NCBI GenBank assembly: GCA_029706075.1 | Contig: JAINUG010000087.1 | Coordinates: 3,023,501 to 3,087,500, forward strand | DNA length: 64,000 nt | From: Aldrovandia affinis | Taxonomy: Eukaryota; Chordata; Actinopteri; Notacanthiformes; Halosauridae | Reading direction: 5' to 3' | Shown here: positions 1 to 12,294 of the stretch, in pieces | Layout of the letters: every line of letters begins with the position of its first letter | Numbering within the stretch: the stretch's first letter is position 1 | The notes under the pieces: generated by a model | Database searches by the model: none | What the model was told of the DNA's origin: nothing | The model's input: the letters and a program-made list of their open reading frames with translations, nothing else | Made by a program: the position numbers and the translations under genes

Positions 1-233
1 GTTGAGGTGAGAGGAATGAAGACTAGCCTTAACTTAACATTTGTAAAGTTGTGTGTCTTGGACTTTAAGATAAATAAATAGGGAACTCCTATATTTGTTG
101 GATCGCATAAAGCCAGGGTTACTTATAACTTAAACAATGTGCTTTTTTGCATCTTGATTTGTGAGTTCGATGTGAGATTTATGTGGGCAGATGTAATCTG
201 GAATTCACTGCATGTTTGCAAGAAAGTAAAAAG
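1..233. other. Unannotated AT-rich sequence
   Basis: AT-rich single-copy-looking DNA ahead of the first SINE. I see no gene, repeat or regulatory signature in it. Confidence 0.5.
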
Positions 234-543
234 TTACATTTAGAGTCCCCCGGGTAGTGCAACCGGTAAAGGCACTTGTTCTAAGTGCTGGTTGCCCACT
301 GCAGCCGTGGTTCAAGCCCTGGCTGCACCAGCCCGGCTCTGGCTGGGAGTCCTGTTCGGGGGGCGGTGATTGGCTTTATGCCCCCAGGGGAGTAGGGAGG
401 GGGCTGGTATGAGCTCGCCGTATGCAAAAGTGGCTCTGTGTGTGTCTGAGTTACAGTCGACGTCTTGGCGAGTTCCGTCTCGGAGGAGTGAGCTCGTAGT
501 ATGCGGGAGGGATAGTTGAAATACATTCATTTTTTTACATTTA
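234..543 (+). mobile_element. tRNA-derived SINE, family A, copy 1
   Basis: A tRNA-like head carries an A box (TAGTGCAACCGGTAAAGG, from about 255) and a B box (GGTTCAAGCCC, 309-319). The body contains GGTGATTGGC and ends near GGGATAGTTGAA. The element is flanked by a perfect 9-bp target site duplication, TTACATTTA, at 234-242 and 535-543, which fixes its limits at about 243-534. A second plus-strand copy lies at 62359-62613, and minus-strand relatives lie at 11193, 17695, 21297 and 38879. SINEs of this kind are transcribed by RNA polymerase III and mobilised by a partner LINE. The minus-strand open frames here are translation artefacts. Confidence 0.85.
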
Positions 544-1085
544 AATACCCAGATATATCTTCTTCAAATATAACTATTGGTGGATTTTACACTTAGGTGC
601 TGCCTTGTTCAAACATCTGAAGACTACATCTAACCATACATATGCCCTGGGGTTTCAACGGTTTGAAATGCTCACAAATACTTCCAACAGGATCTTAAAA
701 TGAATTTGCAGCTCGATGTGACGAATACAGTCCATAAACATAAACACACATCCCCGTTTCCAGATCACAGCGGTTGACATCCTTCCGTTTCTTTGAGAGC
801 GAACAAAAACACCTTCCAAAGGGCACTGGACACTAATGAAAAGACTTGCAGGTTTTTTGCGAGCGCATTTTTTAAAGATCACACCCGAGAAAGTCAAGCG
901 AGTTTTCCTCCCCACAAATCCGCGGGAAAAAAAAGAGGAAGGAGAAAAAAAATGACAGGATGGCGCAGCCTCTCAGCCAAAAACACCTTCCCCGTTAAAA
1001 GAGGAGAGGGAGGAAAAGAGCTGCTCTTGTCTTTCCAGTTTAGGGAGTCCAGATGGGAAGTGAGTTTTTATTCGTCTTGAGGCGG
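544..1085. other. Unannotated unique sequence
   Basis: No repeat recognised. It includes a purine-rich stretch (about 920-1020). Open frames on both strands (655-915 minus, 793-1080 plus) lack recognisable domains and are probably chance. Confidence 0.4.
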
Positions 1086-1360
1086 CACTTCACATCTGCT
1101 GGCCCAGATGTCTAATGAATACGGAAGCAGGGCTGCTCTGTCGCTTCATTAATACTGCACTCGCAGAGGGAGCGGGCCGGCCCGCGCGCACCATCCGCAG
1201 GCGCCCCTCCGGCCCAGCGGGCCGCAGATTGGTGCGGCGCCGGAGCAGAACCGACGGCTGCCCGTCTCTCCTTTGGGCCCCCGGCCGGCAGCTGGTGCCT
1301 CGCAGGAACAAAGCTGCGCCGCTTTGTTGCGCCTAATGCCTCTCCGTGTTGTCACTTAAG
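1086..1360. promoter_or_regulatory. CpG-containing enhancer-like block
   Basis: Repeat-free block with homeodomain-type cores (CTAATGAATAC near 1111, TTCATTAATAC near 1145) next to a GC- and CpG-rich segment (about 1165-1330). The surroundings are AT-rich. The composition resembles conserved non-coding DNA, but I could not test conservation. Confidence 0.3.
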
Positions 1361-2190
1361 GTCTTTATTGGTATTAATTGATACAATCGCCGGAACTTTT
1401 ACTTTTTTGTTGTTCTTGGTGCTTGGCGTTCACCAGTTCTGCATTCAGGCAGGCTAGCCGGTGGCGTGGGAGACTTTTTCCAGAAACCCGAGAGCGTGTC
1501 CATCATTTTGATTCATTTTTTTGTAAACGTTTTTTTAAATATATTTCGTTCAGCATTCATGAATCTCTCTGCACGCAAAAAACGCTACCGGTCACGGACC
1601 TTCACTCGATGGCCCCGACCTTCACGCCAATCCATTTCTGGTGTTATTTCATGTCCAGGATTCCTGATGAAAATGCATGACGACATGACAACATTCCCAT
1701 GAACAACACATACTGTCATTTGCATTTTTGGTTGAAATGATTTTGGTGCCATTATTTAAACCTGAAATTATTTCGATGACATTGTTTGAACTATTAATAT
1801 TCTTTTTGAAAGTTTTGAATAATTGTAAGTTTACCATAAATGCACAAAATAAAGAATGATTCAGACAAGCAGCCAGCAGAGGTACATTCAGTAGTTTCAG
1901 AATGCTGTGAATGTTTTACTGTTGAATGAGCAGTGGTCTCTAAACTGTTTGGAATTTGGCTTTCACTGACAGGAGGCTAATAAATAACCCATTTTGGAAT
2001 AACAAAACTTCTCAAAAGGCCCTTTGGAAAGCCTCAGCAATGATTTACAAATATAGCCAGTTTGCTATATATTTAACAGCAATAATATTCACCATTATAG
2101 TTGCCATGAGAATATTAGGCCTGCTATCTGCCTAAAGTGCACATGAACCAAAGTAGCATATAGCCTATTTGTACAGGTTTGTTGTATTAC
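1361..2190. other. Unannotated unique sequence
   Basis: Moderately GC at the left, becoming AT-rich after about 1650. Short open frames (1378-1680 and 1466-1702 plus) show no domain. No repeat recognised. Confidence 0.4.
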
Positions 2191-2191
2191 A

Positions 2192-2290
2192 ATTCACATT
2201 TACATTTTACATTTACATTTTAAGCATTTAGCAAACGCTCTTATCCAGAGTGACTTACAAGATGTGCATTAATACATGGTAATTCATAGT
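2192..2290 (-). mobile_element. L2/V-SINE-type 3' tail, minus strand
   Basis: The reverse complement contains the tail shared by fish L2 LINEs and their partner SINEs: CTCTGGATAAGAGCGTTTGC followed by TAAATG and ACATTT repeats (about 2200-2262). Only this terminal part is recognisable, so it is a 5'-truncated insertion. LINE and SINE parentage cannot be told apart from the tail alone. Confidence 0.7.
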
Positions 2291-3550
2291 TTACGCATTT
2301 GTAGCTATATGAGCCTAGCGGTAGGATAGCTCATATATTATTAGTGGTTAGTGGTAGCTCATATTATTTATATTTCCATACATTGTAGAATTATTTAACA
2401 TGGAAAATGTTACATTTAGATTCAATTCAGCGCCAGTTCAGCAGCTCTAAACCTCAGAGGAGATACGTTTTAAGTTGTTAATGCGGAATCCAAAATGTTT
2501 TGGGTGGCACTGAAAGGATATGATTAGTCTATTTAAACAATCTGTGCTTTTACTAAATAATAATAAATAATACTTTAAAATATTCAAAATGAATTGCAGA
2601 AATAACACTTTAAAAAATTACGTTTACTAAACCGCATAATTGAATTATGCTGGGGAGGTGACATCAGTGTCCACCTGGTGCCGTTGCTGTTGATATAAAA
2701 TCAGAAACAGCTCACATATTATCCAGCTCCAAAAAAACAAAATAGTCTTTGGACCCAGTTCCTCATCACTAGGGATCAACGTGACCCTTGGGAGACCTCA
2801 AATTGTTGAAGAGACCTTGAACGTGCATGACCTGGACGCCTGTGTCAGGAGGCAGCTGGGCTCACGGGCCTCGTGAATGTTTGGCGAGGAGGAGGGAACT
2901 GTGAAAAGTTGTGGTCATGGCGCTAAATTGACAGAGCCACGGTCTCCAGTTGCATGTAGGATACTGCAGTACCAGTTATGGGGCCTTTCACGTGATCTAT
3001 TAAAACTCGGATGTTTGAATGGGCAATGGGGCAGAAAAATAACTAATTGTGACCACTGGTTTAGAATCAAACAAATGTGCTATAATAAAAATGTGAGGTA
3101 AAAGTGACAAAGCTTATTTGAATTGGGCCATTGAGATACCTGTTTAGAACAAAGCCTGCCCCATTATTTAGGGGTATAATAGAATGCTAAACGTATACTC
3201 TTAAGTATTCAGAATTTTCCCACTGTTGAATTCACACCAAGTCAATTTAGATGCCATCTCATGAATATTTGTGCAGCTCCAGCAATGATGGTGTTTGAAT
3301 TTTCAGACAAGACATGCATTTGACTGACAGAGTAATCCTTCAGTGGAAAGGGCTGTGAGATGTGTTTATGTACACTCTGGGACTCATTCCACGGCTCGCT
3401 GTTTGTTTTCCCATTCCTCACCTCTCCACTGTATCGCTCCTTCCCTCAACGAGAACTTGAAACTTTCTGAATTTATCAAAGCGGCATCCCCAGCCATAAT
3501 GCATGGCTGATAAGATAGCCCTGAGGAGAAGTCAACACTGAAGGTACAAT
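2291..3550. other. Unannotated unique sequence
   Basis: Mostly AT-rich. The 2780-3000 part is less AT-rich. The 74-codon frame at 2877-3101 has no recognisable domain. No repeats seen. Confidence 0.4.
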
Positions 3551-3581
3551 TTGTGTGTATGTGTGTGTGTGTGTGTGTGTG
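3551..3581. repeat. (TG)n microsatellite
   Basis: About 15 TG dinucleotides with one TA interruption. Confidence 0.95.
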
Positions 3582-3877
3582 GAATAACAAAACTTTAACA
3601 CATTTATACACTTTTAATGACACCCTCATTTCACAATCAACAAGAAGAGACAACAGGGATATCAGCATGCACAACAAGCTCCATTACGAAGCAAGCTGAA
3701 AAAGAGCAATGTGTCTGTTTCACATAGCAACACTGCTGAAAAACCGTGCACACAATAATCATGAAAAACATTTTCTATATAAGACAGTTCACCATTGAAT
3801 GGAAGTGAAAGATCCCTGATGAAAAAGCAATTCCGTGTCAATATCTGGTATGATATGAAATTCACAATATAAGAAAA
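3582..3877. other. Unannotated left flank of the Tc1 element
   Basis: AT-rich sequence with no recognised feature. Confidence 0.4.
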
Positions 3878-5108
3878 TACAGGTAACTGCAAAAATAAAG
3901 GAAACACTTGAGTATACAGGGATACAAAGTAAGCAGGTGCATTGAAGCAGGTGTGGTTCCTGAGTTCATTAAGCAATTAACATCCCATCATGTGTAGGGT
4001 CCTGTATAAAAATGCTGGGCTGGCTCAGTTGGACATTATTTTGGCTACCATGCCTAGAAGTAGAGATCTCAGTGACTTTGAAAGATGGATGATTGTTCGG
4101 GAGTGTTTGGCAGGAGCTTCAGTGATGAAGACGGCTCGACTTGCTGACGTTTCACGAGGAACAGCTGCCAAGGTGATGTTGGCATGGAAGTCTGAGGGAA
4201 AGACATCATCAGCTAGGGGCAACTGTGGTCAAAACGCATACTCCTCGACTGTGATGTCCGTGCATTGATTCGAGATGTGAGGCAAACAAGCAACGAGCAA
4301 TTCTGAATCAGTTCACTGGAAATATCAATCTAGGGCATGAGTAGGTAGTTTCATCAAGAATAGTCTGTTGAGAACTTCATAAAGATGGATACTATGGTTG
4401 GGTTTCAGTGCATAAACCCCTTATTTCACCTAAAAATGCACGTTTGCGAGTAAATTGGTACAAAGAACAAAGGCAATGGTCTATTGAACACTGGAAAAAT
4501 GTAATATGGTCAGATGAGTCATCCTTCACCCTGTTCTCAATAAGCGCAGGGGTGCATTTGTGGTGTGGTGCAAAATCAGCCTGCAGGCCCGGGTGCTTGT
4601 TTACCACAGTGAAGGGTTCTAGCAGCCCTATTGCTGTGTGTGCATTTTCCTGGCATACTTGTAGGTCCACTCAACCCAGTAGAGGGCAAGGCAAATGACA
4701 ATAAATACAAAGCCATCACTTTTATCCTACGGTGAAGCATTTTCATTCCTGATGGGAGTGGTCTCTTCCAAGATAACAATGCCCACATCCACAGCGCACA
4801 AGTGGTCACTGAATGGTTTGATGAAACCAGCATTAAAATGATGTAAAGCATATTCCATGGCCATCTAAGTCACCAGATATCAACCCAATTGAACACTTAT
4901 GGGAGATTATGGAGTGGTGTCTGAGACAGCATTTTCCACAACCATCAACAACACATCAACACCAATTGATGGAATTTCTCATGGAAGAATAGGGTTGCAT
5001 CCCCCAATAGTTCCAGACCCTTGTAGAATATATGCTAAGGTGCATTGCTAATTTCTTATTAAGACACTATGTGTTGGTTATGTTTCCTTTATTTTACCAG
5101 TTACCTGT
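3878..5108 (+). mobile_element. Tc1-like DNA transposon, nearly full length, inactive
   Basis: The left terminus starts TACAGGTAACTGC (3878-3890) and continues AAAAATAAAGGAAACAC. The right terminus ends with the inverted form, TTTCCTTTATTTTACCAGTT ACCTGT (to 5108). The length of about 1.23 kb is close to that usual for Tc1-type elements. The left end abuts a TA, the usual Tc1 target; the right end is followed by CC, so the right TA has mutated or been lost. It is the longest of four related copies here, with 39413-39826, 50444-50850 and the terminus at 8508-8545. Confidence 0.9.
4051..4960 (+). pseudogene. Tc1-like transposase relic
   Basis: The reading starts at the ATG at 4051 (MPRSRDLSDFERWMIVRE) and runs through the helix-turn-helix DNA-binding region (GASVMKTARLADVSRGTAAK). 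It is cut by a stop at about 4266. Protein-like sequence resumes after a gap around 4390 (KNVIWSDESSFTLF near 4495-4540). The DD34E-type catalytic motifs are visible: D in WSDE, D in QDNNAH (4772) and E in SPDINPIEHLW (4891). The second and third motifs are in different frames: 4772 to the CCA codon at 4855 is 83 bases. At least one frameshift therefore joins the early stop. Family membership is clear and the gene is dead. Transposase normally cuts at the terminal inverted repeats and reinserts at TA. Confidence 0.88.
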
Positions 5109-6299
5109 CCATTCAGAATATATAAAAAATATATGAAATATTTAAAAAACTGCAAAAATTTCCATAATAATTTAATATAAAAATTAATTGTGTATAGTAT
5201 ATCTAGGATGCATTTCATAATATATATCATTTTTCAATATATTAAATTATAAATAACACTGTAAATAGCTGAGCAAATACCAGCAAACTACCAGTTTAAA
5301 ATCAAGCTACAAAGAAATCAATTGAGAGAGTACTGACTCACATTATGCCTTGAGCCTCTGCGACAAGAGACAGTTACTTTTAAAGAAAGAAAAATACTTA
5401 GTGGAGCTGACCACAACAAGCTCAATTCGTCAAGGCTAATGATGAAGATTTTATGAAAACATTAAGAGGAAAAAGGACTTAATACATAGTAAGTTTTGGC
5501 TTTGTGTGTCCAAATAAACATTTTCCCTGTGGTGCATTTTCAATTACTGTACTTATTCACCTGTTCAAGAAAATATACATTTAAATCCCAAGTACACATT
5601 AAATGATAACTTTTTTTGTACACTACTGGCATTTGTCCAAGACTCGCTTCAATGTGCAAACAAAGAATACACTGTGTATTTAGATTTAAAATTAGGCAGT
5701 GTGTCACATCAATGTGAATAAAATCAGTATGCCCTTAACTTTGACTTTCAAAAAATGCAGATGTTAGTTCTTTCTTTACTTTACTACAAAGTTTGGCAAG
5801 ATTATTTTGGCGATTGTTTAACTCACCAATCTGTGCTTGTGAAGAAAAAACTTTTAATTGTGAGTCCAAATTAAGGACAAATGGTGACAGATTTATGATG
5901 ATGTGTTACTTTCTTGTTTAGTCTACTGATGTCCCCTAGGGGGAGCACATCAGAATGTACCTCCCAAGAGGTTTAAAATACAGTTTAAAGGTCACACTCA
6001 GCACCTTGAAATTTCAATACAAATGAATTGAATATTCAAACAGCAAAGTCAACCTAAACCAAACAATGATCATCGCTTTTCTATTTTCATTTGCTTGGAG
6101 TGACTATGTGGAGACAGTACACTGTACCATGGAAAGCATTCCCCATCGAGTGGAAAATCCCCACACGAAACAGCTAATCCAGAAATATGACAAGCTCCCT
6201 TGTAAATTCTCAGTCTGTTATCAAACAAGATGTGCTCCTGAAGTCATGTAAGGCCATTTGCCCTCCCCCCAACCTAATAATTTTCCATGACTTTATGCC
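5109..6299. other. Unannotated AT-rich sequence
   Basis: AT-rich unique-looking DNA. The 61-codon frame at 6066 is probably chance. Nothing recognised. Confidence 0.4.
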
Positions 6300-6388
6300 A
6301 AATAAATTATATATATATATGTATATACATTTTTTGGGCATAGAGTCATGGAAAATTATTATTAAAAATTTATTTATTTATATATATA

Positions 6389-6426
<38 letters not shown>

Positions 6427-6615
6427 TCAACACACACACACAAAGACACATTAATTGTGAATAGTTTTTATACACACACACACAGACAGTACACACAACT
6501 GTCAATACAGTAAAGATACATTAATTGTGAATAGTTTTTATACCTACTGCATACAGTATACCCACTGTATACAGTATACATATATATATACAGTATATTT
6601 CCTGTATATATGAGG
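6300..6615. repeat. TA/CA simple sequence with a 70-bp duplication
   Basis: TA repeats (6309-6328, 6378-6389), (CA)n from about 6390 to 6423, further CA blocks to 6484, then interrupted TATACAGTATA palindromes (6550-6600). A segment reading ACATTAATTGTGAATAGTTT occurs at about 6447 and again at 6517, giving a local duplication with a 70-bp period. Confidence 0.85.
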
Positions 6616-8507
6616 AGACTTTATGCTGTCCCAATTTCTTCAGGAAAACGAAAAAATTATTCTGTCATCTGGGCGTATCCAGCAAAAGCTCTCTTGCAGC
6701 TATAAGTCTCTCAGGTCATGAATTGTTACAATTCATATCTGATCCAGAGCAAGGCCTGCACAAGGTCAAGGCTCAGCAGAGGTTCTGTTTTTGCACTAAG
6801 GAGATCATTCGGACGACTTATTCACCATATTCTTTCCTGGAATGTGAAAATAGCTGTTCTCAGTGTAGCCTTAAATACATATTTGATGCATACAGCATAT
6901 TCTCTCAAGTAGCAAACTGGCCAGACTAACAATAAAACATATTGGAGCAATACATGCTCTACACAAACTGCAAAACTTTTACAGCAGGGGAAGGATAAAT
7001 CACAGTGGTATGGAGCTGATGGAGGTTGAACAACATCTCCGTCCATCCATGCTATGATGGTACTGCTGAAACCAGAACATATCCCCAAACGCCGTATCCC
7101 ACAATCCCCAAAGTCTATATTTCAAGGTTAAAAGGGTTACATCGATTGCCCATTCATTTGTCACTCATTTTGTTTTTGGACTATTTCCGCCTTTTTTATC
7201 CCCATTTTGGAATGAATAATTGTGGCTTTGCAGGCAAGGAGTGTTGCAGCTGAAGAGTGTGCACTCCATGCAACAGGAAAACTAGTGCTGATAGGAGTAG
7301 AGGTGCATCTCTCAGTGGCAACAACTGATTGCCTTTTGGGCATCTGGCACTTTCCACAGAGGAGGTAACGCAGTGGTAACCCAAGGATTCTGGGCCGGCA
7401 ACCCTGGAATGAGGCCTATTGTGTCCCACCTCACCTGGTCATTGTTGACTGGCTAATGACAGTCTAGGATCAAACTTGCAATGCCTAGGCTTATGGAGCC
7501 CATCCTCCACTTGGAGAAGTGGCTTTATTTTGTCATTCTTTGACATCTGGCAGAGTGCAAGAACAATTAAGACTCAACTGTTATTATGCAGGCGAACAAA
7601 GAGCCGGTAGGTGCTCGGCTCTGACTCCCTGTCTCCCGAACAAACAGGACACAGCCCCAATGTGCCAATGGTAACAATAGTAATTACAAACAGTGGTCCA
7701 ACCGCAGAAACATCAGTTTCATTACACGCTTGTCAAATCCCAGCCTGTCGGCTCCAAACCGTAAAGTCTGTTTTCAACCAGCGTGCAGAGATGACAAGAT
7801 TACAATAATTGCAACTAGAACATAAAATAGTCAACCTGATGTTCTTTAAAAAGGAAAATCAACTAGATTGCATCAGGTTAAATCTACAGTAACGGATTGG
7901 ATCTTCTGTGTATGGCTGAAGCACCTGGTCATCTATCAGGGGTTTCGATCAAAGCATTTGCCTGAATCCGGTGACGTGAATCTGTGGTTTCTCTCCCTAA
8001 GCCAGATGCCAGTGTGTGGTCAATAAAAATAAGCTCAGTGCTTTGTACAAATAAGGACTTTACATAAAAGTTAAATTAATAAATAATCATGGGATTCTGT
8101 AAAAAGTAGCCATATAGGCATTTTGTATAATAGTGTGTATAAGTGTGTAACATTGCCCTTTCAAAGGACACATGTAAATATTTAATATGGACGTTTTACA
8201 TCTTTGAGATTCGGTACACTTTTTTTTCGGAGGCCTGTTCCACACACGAATGTAGCACTGAAGCATCCGTAGAGGATAGCAGATTTGACTTCAGAACGAC
8301 TGTGTGTTTGGATCAGCCTGTCTTGAGCTTGAGTCTACTATATCTTGAATGATACACTTGTTGTTTTTTAAGCTAAATATCAAAATTTTATCAAAATTAA
8401 AATAGATCTCTAATGTCAACATTTGAAGGAACAAACACTATTAGCTAATGCATATAGTAGCAGATGAATAGTTGATGCTGAATATATATATATTTATAAT
8501 CACTTTA
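6616..8507. other. Unannotated sequence
   Basis: Mixed composition, no gene. A segment near 7360-7450 vaguely resembles a decayed tRNA-SINE head but is not convincing. Confidence 0.4.
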
Positions 8508-8545
8508 TATTGGTGTTTCCATTATTGTGGCAGTTACCTGTATAT
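8508..8545 (-). mobile_element. Solo terminal inverted repeat of the Tc1 family
   Basis: GGTGTTTCCATTATTGTGGC then AGTTACCTGTATA matches the right-end repeat of the elements at 3878-5108 and 39413-39826. No internal Tc1 sequence adjoins it. Orientation is nominal. The flank TATATACGGTATATAC also follows the right end of the 39413 element. Confidence 0.75.
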
Positions 8546-8929
8546 ACGGTATATACACGCTGTAAGTCACTACATGAATGCGGTCTGTGCTGAGTGAAGT
8601 AGGGAAACTTACACAATACCACAGTACCAGAGATGTTTCTGGTTTTTCAGAATGATTGCAGTTTGATTGATTACCGAGCCTAAATATTCTGAGTGATGGA
8701 AGGCTGAGTTATTTACTCCGTAAATGTTTTGTAGAGCGGCGTGAGACCAGAGATGAATGTCATTTGCGTGGTTCATGTTTCTGCTAGAAAAGGGAACGTG
8801 ATTCACTGCTTATCCGTGTTGCATAGTGTCATTCCGGGAGACCACAGTGCATGTATTGCAGAGCATTTACACACAGACAAGTTTCCAAGCCGCTGAACAA
8901 CTGTCTTCGAACGCCCCACCACTCGTACA
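8546..8929. other. Unannotated sequence
   Basis: Starts with the palindromic GTATATACGGTATATAC flank. No other feature seen. Confidence 0.4.
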
Positions 8930-9420
8930 TGAACAGTAGGTCTAGTGCTCCAGGTTAAAGCTAAACGCTTCGGCAGCAACGCGGTGCATGAGAAGCGTTT
9001 TACTTACAGCGCACTCCACCTTGTGTCCTAGCGGTCAGTACTTACAAAAGACTGGAATTCAATTAGATCTCCGGGGGCAAAGTTCAAAGCACCTCTCTGA
9101 ACCGCCTCTCGCTCCGTGCAATGTTTCGTCTCTTCCTGAAGGGGAAGTGAGGAATTGTGTTTGACACGTTCCGCGTCTGCTCGGCAGCTTCGCTTAACTC
9201 CGAGTCAGAAACCTCGTCTCTCAGTTGTTTTCCGTTTCATTTCCGTGCTCTAGGGACCGAAACCTCCCCAAGCGTTTTTATCCCTTCCCTTTCTCCTTTC
9301 CTTTATTCCTTTAGATCAATCCCACGGGGCCGAGCGGAGACAAAACGGGTAATTTCATGTTAATAACAAAGAGAAGTCCGCCGAAACACGGTTTATTAGA
9401 TCCGAAAACACGTTCTTTAA
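8930..9420. promoter_or_regulatory. CpG-containing repeat-free block
   Basis: Noticeably richer in CpG than the DNA on either side, with no repeat signature and a pyrimidine-rich run at about 9265-9315. It could be an enhancer or an unannotated promoter. No TATA box, transcript or exon could be assigned. Confidence 0.28.
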
Positions 9421-11180
9421 ATTAAAGCGCCTTCAGGTCCAAACACTTCAGACGTTAAGAAAGCACAAAGAAAAGTTAAGAAAAACAACTTTTACATTAT
9501 TTATGTATTATATGTGTTCGGATTATTTGTTTACTCCGAGTGTACCTTTTGCATGATTTATTCATGCAACGTAATGCATGAGGGTGCTGTCTCAAACACA
9601 CCCCATTCTAAAAATGCAGACACATTTTGTCCTTTCACTTATGTTTAGAGGCTCTTTACAATATCAATCTCTTGTTATAGTTACCAGCAAAATTGATATT
9701 TTAATAAATAATATATGCAGATGGTGTGTATGTATTAAACAATATCTATAGCATACATTGCAGGTATTTACTATATACAAAGTATAGTATATAGATACTA
9801 TAATAGCACATGTTGAAATGACCTATTATAATTTACAATGGTCCCTACTCTCATGGAAAGGTAATGTTATGTATAGAATATATACAGTACTGTAAAACAC
9901 ATTCTACCCTAAGAACACAATACCTTGACCAGGCCAATCTACAGCAGAGTGAATTTACTCTGTGTCTCTCAAATAAGCAATTATTGTGCTTGCAGTTTTA
10001 CTCACTTTTAGAAGTACGTGCCTTGGGTATTTTGAGAGGTAGAAGTACTATTTTTTTAAATCTAGCTTTAACTCAATCTAATTTGTAAACATTTCACTTT
10101 CAAGATAAATTCCTCCATGGATTTGATACTCTAACTTCTATCCAAAGTTTGCATAGCAGAGAGAAAGCACATAATTCACAAAATTCACAATTCACAAAAT
10201 TCAGTTAAGTCAAGTTATTAATTGGTCGACCTTGTTTTCTAATTATATATTTACGTTTTAGTTCTTATTTTCCATTTGTTTAATTTGTTGTGCTTTATGC
10301 AACCTTGTCTTATGCAACCTTCACGACCCACCAAAAAGCAAAATACACAAGTATGTATGATTTGTTTTCGGGGGCTGTGATTTGTGTGTGTGCTCTAATG
10401 AGCCTGCAGGGTTTGTGGCATTGCTGGTACCCCCCTGTGTGGTAACGTCAAGACTGAAAATCCAATGACACATTTCCGTGCGTGTTCACTATGGTCCATC
10501 GTTGTGTTATCTGGCTCCTTTCATTGTGGCTATTGCGACCATGCAGCCCACTCCCATGCATGCACACACACAGTATGTGCCATATCAGTAGGAAATCAAT
10601 ATAGAAATAATGAATGCATTTGCATTAGCAGGACGCTTCCCACGTCTCTTAAATTCTCTCTCTCTCTCGAAAACTTTCCCTTGTTCATGTACACATCATT
10701 TGCTTTGTTTGGGGAAATTCACTGTCTTATCAGCATACATGCCGTTCCTCTTGCTGGGTATAAATAGTTAATTCATTCATTTCTGGGCTTGTTTGTCTCT
10801 GGGCTCCTTTGGATATCCAAGGCTGAATTGACTGCAGTAAGTCAAACTGATGCGGCCTCCCCAGACGTCCTGATGCAATTCTAATGAAAATATGAAATGT
10901 TTCAAAAGATGCTAATGACTGATTTCCCCTATACATCCAACATGTTGGAGAGTTATGCAATATTTTTTAATTCATTTATTTATTTATATTATTCCTTGTG
11001 AGTTTGTGCTTTTATTCCTAGCATGTAGGTATATAAGTATATATGTATTTTATTTCTAGTTAATAACGAGTTATTTCTTAAAAATAAGAAATATGAATTA
11101 ATAACACTAATTACTAATTATTAAGAAATAAACTATTTTGCCTTCTTTGTGTATTATTTCATGATTGCCAGCTAATATTA
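9421..11180. other. Unannotated AT-rich sequence
   Basis: Long AT-rich interval. The most structured part (10790-10950) has a balanced, repeat-free composition. The 100-codon frame at 10465 has no recognised domain. Confidence 0.4.
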
Positions 11181-11466
11181 CCACTGGTATTTAAAAAAAA
11201 TTGTTGCAGATTTTCCCCCCCGTTTTTCTCCCCTATTTGGAAGCCAATTATATCCTCTATTTATTTAGATTAACCCTTACCCCATGAACTCGCCGCCCAT
11301 CTCTACGGGACAAGCTACTCTCCGAAGCCGGTGATGATCTGCCTCCTTCGAGACGGAACTGCCAAATGCCGCCCCCAATCGGGGCTAGCGGCCAGGGCCG
11401 GTCTGGCAGAGACGGGTTTCGAACCGTGACATTACGCTATCCAACAGCCCTCCACCACTGGTACTT
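11181..11466 (-). mobile_element. tRNA-derived SINE, family A, minus strand
   Basis: The minus strand reads from the tRNA-like head (GATAGCGTAATGTCACGGTT near 11445, then B box GGTTCGAAACCC near 11418-11429) through GATTGGGGGCGGCATTTGGC to the AT-rich tail. The near-perfect 12-bp flanks CCACTGGTATTT (11181-11192) and CCACTGGTACTT (11455-11466) are the target site duplication. Confidence 0.85.
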
Positions 11467-11489
11467 TTGCTATGCATGTGTTGTGAGAG

Positions 11490-11745
11490 GAAGTGTGTTT
11501 TTGTCTGTGTGTGCGTTCATTTTTGTGAGTGTGTATATGTATATGTTTGTTCATCTGTGTTAATCTCTGTGTGTACATGGGTGTGTGTATGTTTGTGTGT
11601 GTATGCGTACGTGTGTGTGTGTGTGTGTGTATGTTTTTGTGTGTGTGTACGTGTGTGCATGTATATGTCTGTGTGTGTTTGTGTGTGTGCATGCAAGTGT
11701 GTGTGCATACGCATGCGTACGCGTGTGTGTGTGTATAAGTGAGAT
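11490..11745. repeat. Imperfect (TG)n array
   Basis: About 250 bp of GTGTGT interrupted by TATG, CATG and TACG, hence many spurious open frames on both strands. Alternating purine/pyrimidine tracts of this kind can adopt Z-DNA. Confidence 0.95.
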
Positions 11746-11783
11746 AGAGAGACAGAGAGAGAGAGTGTATATGGAGAGGGAAG
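11746..11783. repeat. (GA)n tract
   Basis: Short GAGA-rich stretch directly after the TG array. Confidence 0.8.
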
Positions 11784-11851
11784 GTAGTTGGGAGCCCACA
11801 CTGGGAGCCCTCAGGCATGGAGGATAAGGGCAGATTGATTGGGAGAGAGGA

Positions 11852-11852
<1 letters not shown>

Positions 11853-11919
<67 letters not shown>
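11853..11919. repeat. (TA)n microsatellite
   Basis: About 33 uninterrupted TA dinucleotides. Confidence 0.98.
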
Positions 11920-11924
<5 letters not shown>

Positions 11925-12294
11925 ATGCTTGGGTTATCCATGCGAATGTTTACCACAAAACTCAGCTCTGGGTTTAAGGTTCTGCTCTGGTGATTTTTGA
12001 GTGAGTGAAAGGATACCTTCTGTGTTTCAATTCACTCAGCATCAAGGCCTGTAGTTTTACTCCAAACTTTGTATCACTGGAGACAAAAAATAATCACTAC
12101 AGACAAAAATGTGTGCAATATGCTTTACCATCTGACAAGGCATTTCCCGAAAGAACAGCACATTTTTCAAGCCAGTTAGAAGTGTGTGTTTGCGATGAGG
12201 GCTAATGTCCACTGGGGGGCTGAGGAACAAGTCCAGCACATGTTCTTCCCTTGAGAGGAACCTGCCAACAAGCTGAGAGCACTGCAGCCTCATC
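11920..12294. other. Unannotated sequence
   Basis: Unique-looking; nothing recognised. Confidence 0.4.

Noticed and set aside
7345..7450. Decayed tRNA-SINE
   Set aside because: AACGCAGTGGTAAC resembles an A box, but there is no good B box, tail or target duplication.
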